DNA of 39,199 bases from an uncultured Armatimonadota bacterium (GTDB lineage: Bacteria > Armatimonadota > Fimbriimonadia > Fimbriimonadales > GBS-DC): contig CAKZQI010000122.1 of assembly GCA_937139515.1 (NCBI GenBank), positions 1 to 39,199 on the forward strand, written 5' to 3'. Positions 9,136-16,032 of the stretch are shown piece by piece; within the stretch, counting starts at the first letter, position 1, and each line of letters opens with the position of its first letter. The notes below the pieces were generated by a model. It had not been told where the DNA came from and did no database searches. It was given only the letters and a program-made list of their open reading frames with translations. The position numbers were made by a program, and so were the translations under genes.

Positions 9136-9203
9136 ACGAAACGGGTACACTTCCGACGGAGGTATCACCATGTGCCGTCCTGAGGAGTTCGTACCCGTTT
9201 CGT
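9136..9203 (+). promoter_or_regulatory. Nested RNA hairpin enclosing the RBS and start codon of the 71-aa ORF
   Basis: ACGAAACGGGTAC (9136-9148) pairs with GTACCCGTTTCGT (9191-9203), 13 bp perfect; inner GACGG (9155-9159) pairs with CCGTC (9175-9179); ATG at 9170. Confidence 0.7.
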
Positions 9204-9385
9204 TGGAGCCTGACCCGGTGATAGAGGCGTACAAACAGCACATCGACCGCACTCTGCTCATTGAGAACCTCAAGCTCACGCCTGCCGAGCGCATCAACCG
9301 CCTGATGGAGCTAATGCAGTTTGCCGAGACCCTTGAAGAGGCGGGCAAGGCGCTACGAGACGCCTCATCGCAGGTAGATGACTGA
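9170..9385 (+). CDS. Small conserved hypothetical protein (71 aa)
   Basis: MCRPEEFVPVSLEPDPVIEAYKQHIDRTLLIENLKLTPAERINRLMELMQFAETLEEAGKALRDA; CGGAGG RBS; in frame with the longer ORF track. Confidence 0.65.
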   Translation: MCRPEEFVPVSLEPDPVIEAYKQHIDRTLLIENLKLTPAERINRLMELMQFAETLEEAGKALRDASSQVDD

Positions 9386-9437
9386 GCCCTATCTGTAGGA
9401 TAACCGCAGAGACCGTAGAAATCTCCTCAGTGATTTT

Positions 9438-10376
9438 ATGGACGGCTACACCATCAGCCGAGTCGCCTGTGGCATCTGTGGCACCGAGAACCACCCTTTC
9501 CAAACCAAGTGTCGGCAGTGTGGTCAAGACCCTCTGCAACATCTCGGCTGGCGTTCGGAGGTTCAAGGGATGTCGGTCTGGCTCAGGCTCTTTATTCTCA
9601 TCAGCGCAATAGGCATGTTCATTTTCATTTTCGCTACAAAACCAGAGATGCTAAAAAACCTCTTGAATTGGGTCAACGAGAACTCCGACAACCCCTATGT
9701 GCTGGTGATTGTGTTTGGAAGCGGTCTTTTAGTCGGTTTATTAGTGGGTGCGTTGGGGCGTCGGTGGTACGCGGTTTGGCAAACCACCTATCTTGTTGGC
9801 AATCAGGGGCTACATATTTTCCAGCGCTATCAGGGGGGTGCACGCTGGACTTACCTGAACTGGGACGATGTGGAAATGCCAGTGAGGGGACGAAGGTGGG
9901 TGGACGGTATCATTGCAATCTTGCCAACCATCCTGCACATCGTCTTTCCGCCCGCTCAACTTTTTATGGAGGCGATATTTCATGTGAAGGCAGACCTGTT
10001 TACGCTGTCGTACCGCTGGGCGCCTCAGCGCTCCTGGCTTCTCGCGAGCTCATCACTGTGGTACGATATGTGTTGGGTAGGCGCGTATTGCTGGTATCGG
10101 TGGCTCCAGCAGGGCGAGATTGCCATCGACCCCGACTATGCCCCAAACCCCCAGCGCAACCTCATCCTGCTGGACTTGAACACACGCCTTGTGCGCGCCT
10201 ACCCCGTCCACGAGGTGAATTTGGGCTTAGAGTCGACGCACACTGTACAAACGCCCGAAGGCGCTCAGGAGGTAACTATCAAAGCGGTCGCCGTGCCTTT
10301 GGGCGAGGGCTACTGGTTCAGTGCCGATTGGGGCATCCACAAGCGGGTGAAGACTGTAGAGCCGTCGCAGGTATAA
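9438..10376 (+). CDS. Membrane protein with N-terminal zinc ribbon, unknown function
   Basis: CGICGTENHPFQTKCRQCG followed by two TM segments. Confidence 0.7.
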   Translation: MDGYTISRVACGICGTENHPFQTKCRQCGQDPLQHLGWRSEVQGMSVWLRLFILISAIGMFIFIFATKPEMLKNLLNWVNENSDNPYVLVIVFGSGLLVGLLVGALGRRWYAVWQTTYLVGNQGLHIFQRYQGGARWTYLNWDDVEMPVRGRRWVDGIIAILPTILHIVFPPAQLFMEAIFHVKADLFTLSYRWAPQRSWLLASSSLWYDMCWVGAYCWYRWLQQGEIAIDPDYAPNPQRNLILLDLNTRLVRAYPVHEVNLGLESTHTVQTPEGAQEVTIKAVAVPLGEGYWFSADWGIHKRVKTVEPSQV

Positions 10377-10377
10377 T
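10372..10377 (+). promoter_or_regulatory. -10 box TATAAT, 11 nt before ATG of nuoH (leaderless candidate)
   Basis: caGGTATAATcttgagcgtctATG. Confidence 0.6.
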
Positions 10378-10388
10378 CTTGAGCGTCT

Positions 10389-11603
10389 ATGACACTGGTC
10401 GACCTGGGTTGGGCGTTATTAAGGATAGCGATTATGCTGGGCTTCCTGCTGGGCACGCTTCCCCTCGTGATTTGGTTAGAGAGGCGTGCGTTAGCGTGGT
10501 TCCAGTGCCGAGTGGGTCCGAACCGCTTGGGACCGTTCGGCTTGCTTCAGCCGATGGCGGACGCGGCGAAGCTCTTTTTCAAGGAAGAGATTGTGCCTGC
10601 CAACGCCGACCGCTTGATTTGGGCGCTGGCGCCTGCGCTCTCGTTGTTCCCTGCGCTGGTCGCCGCCGCCACCATCCCGTGGGGACCCAACCGCCTACTC
10701 ACGCCCGTCGCCGATGTGGATATTGGTCTGCTCTACTTCTTGGCGATGTCCTCGCTCGCAGCGTATGGGGTGCTGTTGGCGGGTTGGTCGTCTAACAACA
10801 AGTATTCGCTTCTTGGGGGCTTGCGCGCTTCGGCTCAGGTGATTAGCTACGAGCTGGGCATGGGGCTGGCGCTGGCGACGGCGATATTAGCCTCAGGAAG
10901 CCTGCGCATGACCTCCATCGTGGAGATGCAAGCGGAACCGCTCTGGGGTGTCGTGCCCTTCCTGCACAACTGGCTCATCTTCACCCCGTGGGGGCTGGTG
11001 GGCGGTGCGCTGTTCTTCATCTGTATGCTGGCGGAGACGAACCGCGCCCCGTTCGACCTGCCCGAAGCCGAGAGCGAGCTGGTCGCAGGCTACCAGACCG
11101 AGTACAGCAGTATGAAGTTCGCTGCGTTCTTTATGGGCGAGTACATCGCCATCATAGCGATTTGTGCGATTATGACCACCTGCTTCTTGGGCGGATACTT
11201 GGCGCCAGTCAACTTCTCGCCCATCCAGACGCTTGCCGAAACGCAGGGCGGGGTGTTCAGCGTGCTGGCGACGATTACAGTCGCGCTGATGCCCCCGATA
11301 TGGTTCCTGCTGAAGGTGTTCGGCTTGGTGTTCAGCTTCATCTGGATACGCGCCACACTGTTGCGCCTGCGCTATGACCAGCTGATGAATCTGGGCTGGC
11401 GGTTCCTCATCCCTGTCGGGCTGGTGAACTTGGCGCTGTTGGTGGTGTACATCGTGTTCGGTTGGGTGCCTGCGCTGGTGGGTTATGCGCTGGTCGCAGG
11501 GCTATATTTCGCTACGGTGGGCGCGCGTCGCCCACCCAAACGCACGGTGGAGCTGGTTTCCCAAGCACAACCCTATCGTCCAAAGGAGGCACATCTTGGC
11601 TGA
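10389..11603 (+). CDS. nuoH: NADH-quinone oxidoreductase subunit H
   Basis: RVGPNRLGPFGLLQPMADAAKLFFKEE, AETNRAPFDLPEAESELVAGYQTEYSSMKFAAFFMGEY. Confidence 0.96.
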   Translation: MTLVDLGWALLRIAIMLGFLLGTLPLVIWLERRALAWFQCRVGPNRLGPFGLLQPMADAAKLFFKEEIVPANADRLIWALAPALSLFPALVAAATIPWGPNRLLTPVADVDIGLLYFLAMSSLAAYGVLLAGWSSNNKYSLLGGLRASAQVISYELGMGLALATAILASGSLRMTSIVEMQAEPLWGVVPFLHNWLIFTPWGLVGGALFFICMLAETNRAPFDLPEAESELVAGYQTEYSSMKFAAFFMGEYIAIIAICAIMTTCFLGGYLAPVNFSPIQTLAETQGGVFSVLATITVALMPPIWFLLKVFGLVFSFIWIRATLLRLRYDQLMNLGWRFLIPVGLVNLALLVVYIVFGWVPALVGYALVAGLYFATVGARRPPKRTVELVSQAQPYRPKEAHLG

Positions 11604-12099
11604 ACGACTGCTCTTTTTCCTGCTGGCGTTGATTGTGGTCAGCACGGCGGTGGGCGTGGTCACGAACCGCAACCCGGTGCGAAGCGCCCTACTGTTGGTG
11701 GCGAACTTTTTCAGTTTGGCGCTCCTCTATTTCCTGCTCTCGGCGCAGTTTCTGGGCGTGCTCCAGATAATCGTCTACGCTGGGGCGATTATGGTGCTGT
11801 TCCTGTTCGTGATTATGCTTCTGAACTTGGGTTCGCCCGAACCTGCCACTTTTTCTGAGCAGGGCTATCGTCGTCCGTTGGCGTGGTTGATTGCACTGGG
11901 AATGTTCGCTTTGCTGGTGAGCCAAGCGTTAGTGGTTGCTGGCACACCACCCGCGCAAGCCGACCCACAGGTGGGCACTGCCCGCACGATTGGGTATGCC
12001 CTCTTCACCGAATGGTCGTTCGCCGTGGTGGTGGTGGGCGTCTTGCTCACAGTGGGGGTCATCGGCTCTATCCTGTTGGCGCGGAGGAGGTCTGCCTGA
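11596..12099 (+). CDS. nuoJ: NADH-quinone oxidoreductase subunit J (TTG start after AGGAGG)
   Basis: VSTAVGVVTNRNPVRSALLLVANFFSLALLYFLLSAQFLGVLQIIVYAGAIMVLFLFVIMLLNL. Confidence 0.93.
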   Translation: MAERLLFFLLALIVVSTAVGVVTNRNPVRSALLLVANFFSLALLYFLLSAQFLGVLQIIVYAGAIMVLFLFVIMLLNLGSPEPATFSEQGYRRPLAWLIALGMFALLVSQALVVAGTPPAQADPQVGTARTIGYALFTEWSFAVVVVGVLLTVGVIGSILLARRRSA

Positions 12100-12419
12100 T
12101 GGAATCGGTGCCACTGAGTGCTTACCTGACGCTATCGGCGTTCCTGTTCGCTGTTGGCGCAGTGGGCGTGGTCATCAAGCGCAACCCCATCGTGATTTTT
12201 ATGTGTATTGAGTTGATGCTCAACGCCGCGAACCTGACCTTCCTGGCGTTCGCCAAGCACCAGCCAACTTTGCAGGCGCAGGTGGCAGGGCATGTGTTCG
12301 TGCTGTTCGTGATTGGTGTGGCGGCGGCGGAGGTCGCCGTAGGATTGGGCATCATCACAGTTATGTTCCGCCTAAGAGAGAATATTGATATTGACCAAGT
12401 CAATCTAATGCGTGAGTGA
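12099..12419 (+). CDS. nuoK: NADH-quinone oxidoreductase subunit K
   Basis: LFAVGAVGVVIKRNPIVIFMCIELMLNAANLTFLAFAK, FVLFVIGVAAAEVAVGLGIITVMFR. Confidence 0.94.
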   Translation: MESVPLSAYLTLSAFLFAVGAVGVVIKRNPIVIFMCIELMLNAANLTFLAFAKHQPTLQAQVAGHVFVLFVIGVAAAEVAVGLGIITVMFRLRENIDIDQVNLMRE

Positions 12420-12426
12420 GGATTAT

Positions 12427-12918
12427 ATGAAAAGGCTCCTACCGTTGGTCTGTTTAGCGATAGCGTTTTGTGCCTGTGCGCCCAAACAAGAGGCGGAGGC
12501 ACCTGCCGAGTCTGCGACGCCCCAAGCCACAGCGCCCCAGCCTGTTCAGCCTGCTCAACCCAGCGCACCCGCCCAACCAACACCCCCTGCACCTACGCGG
12601 GACACCGCTCAAACTCCACCCTCCGATTTCCCGCTCCCGATAATGGAGGGGCTGAAGGTCGCCTCCACCACCGCAACCTCTGCGGGCGACTATTCGGGCA
12701 CGCAGGTGGCACTGACAGGCTCCGTGCCCGCCGACAAGGTCATCCAGTTCTACGAAGCAGAGTTCCAAAAGCGTGGTCTGCAGATTCGCAAGACCACGAT
12801 GGAGGACGAGTCGCTGTTGCTGGGCGAGTCGGAACAGGTGACGGCGGGCGTGATTGTCTCCCCAGACAAGTCCACGGGGGCGGTGCAGGTCGTGCTCTCG
12901 TGGAGCCAGCGCAAGTAG
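12427..12918 (+). CDS. Putative lipoprotein with Pro/Ala/Gln-rich linker
   Basis: Signal/lipobox MKRLLPLVCLAIAFCACAP then a low-complexity APQPVQPAQPSAPAQPTPPAPT linker. Confidence 0.7.
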   Translation: MKRLLPLVCLAIAFCACAPKQEAEAPAESATPQATAPQPVQPAQPSAPAQPTPPAPTRDTAQTPPSDFPLPIMEGLKVASTTATSAGDYSGTQVALTGSVPADKVIQFYEAEFQKRGLQIRKTTMEDESLLLGESEQVTAGVIVSPDKSTGAVQVVLSWSQRK

Positions 12919-12957
12919 TGGATTAAGCTCCTCTGGCTCACCCACCAGAAGTATACC

Positions 12958-14163
12958 TTACCGCAACTGAACCTGCCAGGTGGTATTTTGGGTCAAGTTG
13001 AACTCTCGTTCAATGCGCTGACGCCCGACCTGCACAGTGACCTTGTAGTCGCCCTTGAACCCGCTGAACGAGGCGCGCCCTTGGGCGTCGGTGGTCAGGG
13101 TGGTGGTCGTCCACCAGTCGCCCTTGATTTTTTTCGCCAAGCGTTCGTAGGCGGGTTTGGGGCTGAGGTCTGCGCGCACCAACCCGCTGGGAGCACCGAG
13201 CCACTGTCCGTCAGGCAAGTCCCACCAAGTGATTGCTTCCACTGCAGGGTGAGAAAAGAGCACAGTGTAGAACTTCTCCACCATCTCTGCTTGGCGCGCC
13301 TCGCCTTCGGGCGTGCTGTTCCAGGGTCGTGGGTGGGGTTCGCCCTTTGTGAAGACACCTGATATGATTGAGATTTCGGTGAAGTGGAGCGGTTTGCCGA
13401 AGCGGGCGTAGGTTTCACACACCTCCCAAGTGCGTTCCATCGTCCAGTCGCCCCAGTGCATATGGGACTGGATACCGACGGCGTCCAAGGGCGCACGACG
13501 CTCCACCAGCCCCTGTACCACCTGCTCAAACTCGGGGCTGATGTTGAAATCGTTGTAGAGCAGGCGCGCTCTTCGGTTTGTGGCGCGCGCCGTTTCCAAG
13601 CACTCGGCGACCATCGGCACCATCCCAACCTGTTTGACCCATCTGCCGACCCCGTTGTCAAACCGTTCCGAGACCGTCACTTCGTTGACCACATCCCAGA
13701 TATCAATCAGCCCACGAAACTGGCTCACTAAGGTACGAATGCGTTCCAGTAGCATCGGGCGCACGGTGGCGACATCGTTGGGTGCCCAGCGCGGGTACAC
13801 CTCGTGCCAGACCAGCGGATGTCCTTTCGTTGTAATCTTGCGCTGTTGACACCAGCGCGCCAGTCGCTCTAAGTTCTCACGCTGAGGCTTGCCTTGTTCA
13901 AACTCGTAGCCTCCCCAATAGAACGGCAAAGTCGCATAGTTGAACAGTCGGGTGAATAACTCGGCGTAGCGCTCGTGTTGATCGCCCTGATATTCAAAGA
14001 GTTGATAGAGGTTGCATCCGAACAGGAAGGCGTGGCGGGTCTGATTGATAGAAACACGGGCGCGGGGCAGAGGCTTGCCTGAAGCATCGACCACACGCAC
14101 GGTAGCACGCGCTTTGCGCAACTTCTCTATCCGCGCATTCGCTTGTTCCAACGGATTAAACAT
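12958..14163 (-). CDS. Endo-1,4-beta-xylanase, glycoside hydrolase family 10, no evident signal peptide
   Basis: GHPLVWHEVYPRW, DIWDVVNEV, LLYNDFNI, AVGIQSHMHWGDW, PLHFTEISI, WWDLPDGQWLG. Confidence 0.92.
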   Translation of the reverse strand: MFNPLEQANARIEKLRKARATVRVVDASGKPLPRARVSINQTRHAFLFGCNLYQLFEYQGDQHERYAELFTRLFNYATLPFYWGGYEFEQGKPQRENLERLARWCQQRKITTKGHPLVWHEVYPRWAPNDVATVRPMLLERIRTLVSQFRGLIDIWDVVNEVTVSERFDNGVGRWVKQVGMVPMVAECLETARATNRRARLLYNDFNISPEFEQVVQGLVERRAPLDAVGIQSHMHWGDWTMERTWEVCETYARFGKPLHFTEISIISGVFTKGEPHPRPWNSTPEGEARQAEMVEKFYTVLFSHPAVEAITWWDLPDGQWLGAPSGLVRADLSPKPAYERLAKKIKGDWWTTTTLTTDAQGRASFSGFKGDYKVTVQVGRQRIEREFNLTQNTTWQVQLR

Positions 14164-14266
14164 AGTGAGAATAGGATTCTACACCGCTGTAAAATCTCCT
14201 ATGGTGTAGGAAAGCGGTTTCGCAAGGTGGAGAGGGGGAACTTAGAGAACCTCACCCCCCTGTGTC

Positions 14267-14556
14267 CCCTGACAAGGGTACATCGCTTGAGTTCAAAATT
14301 CTGCTAACCCGCCCTTATTTTGATGCTCCTTCGTTAGCCACGCCCCCCCCTCTTTCATTCTAACACCCCCCCACTGTCATTCTGAGCGAAGCGAAGAATC
14401 TCAACGAAACCCAAAGCCCAGACCCTTCGCTTCCCTCAGGGTGACAGGGTGGGGCGTTCGAGTGGAGGTGAAGCTCACGGCTCAGGGCTACCTACTTGTG
14501 TCCTCAAGCAGTAAGCGTTTTGAAAACTTGAACTCAACCGATGTACCCTTATTAGC
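14267..14556. mobile_element. MITE-like non-autonomous element, copy 2 (inverted relative to copy 1)
   Basis: AAGGGTACATCGCTTGAGTTCAA at the left end and TTGAACTCAACCGATGTACCCTT at the right end form 23-bp TIRs with one mismatch; internal hairpin 14374-14447. Confidence 0.65.
14374..14447. repeat. Long inverted repeat, second copy of the GAGCGAAGCGAAG hairpin
   Basis: CTGTCATTCTGAGCGAAGCGAAGAATCTC ... GACCCTTCGCTTCCCTCAGGGTGACAG. Confidence 0.85.
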
Positions 14557-14592
14557 TCCCCGACCCTCCCCCTAAACGCAGCAGGGTAAATC

Positions 14593-14724
14593 GGTTCCCC
14601 ACGCTTGCGGGAGGAACCCTACCGAGGGGGGCAGAAAACCCCCACCCTAACCCTCCCCCTAGGGCAGGGGGAGGGAAAGCTGTTGGTTCCCCACGCTTGC
14701 GGGGGGGAACCTTACGGAGGGGGG
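14593..14724. repeat. Two imperfect ~39-bp direct repeats (14593-14631 and 14685-14724) flanking a 10-bp inverted repeat (14651-14675)
   Basis: GGTTCCCCACGCTTGCGGG(A/G)GG(A/-)AACC(C/T)TAC(C/G)GAGGGGGG twice; CCCTCCCCCT-agggc-AGGGGGAGGG between. Confidence 0.8.
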
Positions 14725-14789
14725 AATAAACCCTACCCCGAACTTCCTTCTCGGTCAGACGCAAGGTCAAGTAAAGGTCCAGAGAAGAC

Positions 14790-15944
14790 TTACCGAATCG
14801 GGTTGGCGGATGAGCCGACCTCGCTGATGTACCACCGCCCGTCCACCTTGACTAAGGTGTAGGAGATATACACCACGCGTAGGTTGCCCGTGGCGTCGTC
14901 AATGTAGCGATGCTCACCACGGAAGAGGAGTTCGTTCTCGCCTCGCTTGGTGACCCGCGTGAAGCGTATCTGCTCAGTCTTGACCGCCAAGAAAGCGTCG
15001 CGCGTCATCTGCAGGTAGTCCTCAGCATCGACTGAGTAGGCGTATTTTCCATCCAAGTAGACAGCGATCTGGCTTCCGGGACGCACATACCGTTGCAAGA
15101 TAGAGGCATCTCGCAACAGCCACATCGAGCGCAGGTCGTTCAGCACTTGTTGACGATCGCGCTGTTCCGAGCTAAAGTTGGGGTTGGAACGCTCCAGATA
15201 GTAGGGCGCATCCAGAAACACAGGAGCCTCCACGATAATCCTGCGAACCGGGGGATTATAGATAACACGGTGCGCCATCACAAAGGGCGGAAGAGGGTAG
15301 TAATAGTAGTACGGCGCGAAGCACACGAGGTAAGGCTCTGGACGCACGCTGTAGTAGTAATAGCTGAACCGAATACCGCCGAACCGATACTCAACATAAT
15401 AATAGTTGAAGAAGTGTCGGTCTGGGTAGACAGGAAGGATGGTGAAGCGGTCTTGGTAGCGCGACGGGTCGATCCCCTCCACCTGACGCACCAGGGCAGG
15501 CAGGGCCCCCTCACGCATGGGTATCGGCGTGTTCAGCACAGGGCGAGGCTCAAGGAGCACACGCTGTCCCTCCAACGGGATGCGCCGCCCTTCTGACGGC
15601 ACGCGCCCCCCATGACGGTCGTCCTGACGCGGGTCAGGGTTCGTGTCGTTTCGGTTGGAGCCGGAGCTTCCGCCCCCCTTCTTGCGGAACACATCGCCCT
15701 CGCCCCCTTGGGGACTCCCTTGAGGCTTATTCTCCCCGCTTGAACCGTCCGAGCGGCTTGGTTGGCTGGGTTTGGGCTTGTTGTCGTCGTTTTTGTCTTT
15801 GTTGCCTATCGGCTTGGGCTTGTTGTCTTGGGTGGCAAACACCTCTGGGCGTGCCTCAGACTGTGTGAGAGTACCCCCTGATTCGTTGCTGATGGCAAGG
15901 CTCAGCATAGCCAATACAGCCGTTATGATGAATGCGCGCTTCAT
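14790..15944 (-). CDS. Secreted hypothetical protein: signal peptide, charged low-complexity region, Tyr-rich segment, NTF2-like C-terminus
   Basis: MKRAFIITAVLAMLSLAISN signal; HFFNYYYVEYRFGGIRFSYYYYSVRPEPYLVCFAPYYYYYPLPPF; C-terminal YISYTLVKVDGRWYISEVGSSANP. Confidence 0.72.
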   Translation of the reverse strand: MKRAFIITAVLAMLSLAISNESGGTLTQSEARPEVFATQDNKPKPIGNKDKNDDNKPKPSQPSRSDGSSGENKPQGSPQGGEGDVFRKKGGGSSGSNRNDTNPDPRQDDRHGGRVPSEGRRIPLEGQRVLLEPRPVLNTPIPMREGALPALVRQVEGIDPSRYQDRFTILPVYPDRHFFNYYYVEYRFGGIRFSYYYYSVRPEPYLVCFAPYYYYYPLPPFVMAHRVIYNPPVRRIIVEAPVFLDAPYYLERSNPNFSSEQRDRQQVLNDLRSMWLLRDASILQRYVRPGSQIAVYLDGKYAYSVDAEDYLQMTRDAFLAVKTEQIRFTRVTKRGENELLFRGEHRYIDDATGNLRVVYISYTLVKVDGRWYISEVGSSANPIR

Positions 15945-16032
15945 AATATCCCTCCTACTGTTGGACGACTGGGCGTGTGAAACGCTACAGCGTCCGTGTT
16001 TATCATACCTTAATCAGGTAAATTTCTCGGCT

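Noticed and set aside
8455-9348. 297-aa antisense ORF opposite the anti-sigma gene
   Set aside because: Covers a well-supported zf-HC2/STN-like protein; composition typical of a spurious reverse-frame ORF
9509-10795. 428-aa + strand ORF spanning the zinc-ribbon protein and nuoH
   Set aside because: Out of frame with two supported genes; Arg/Gly/Ala-rich without domain motifs
12919-12957. TCTGG...CCAGA hairpin between the lipoprotein and xylanase genes as a terminator
   Set aside because: Only 5 bp and no T-tract; too weak to call
14593-14724. Possible mini-CRISPR (type I-E-like repeat stems)
   Set aside because: Only two imperfect copies, 92-bp period, and the 'spacer' itself is a GC-rich inverted repeat
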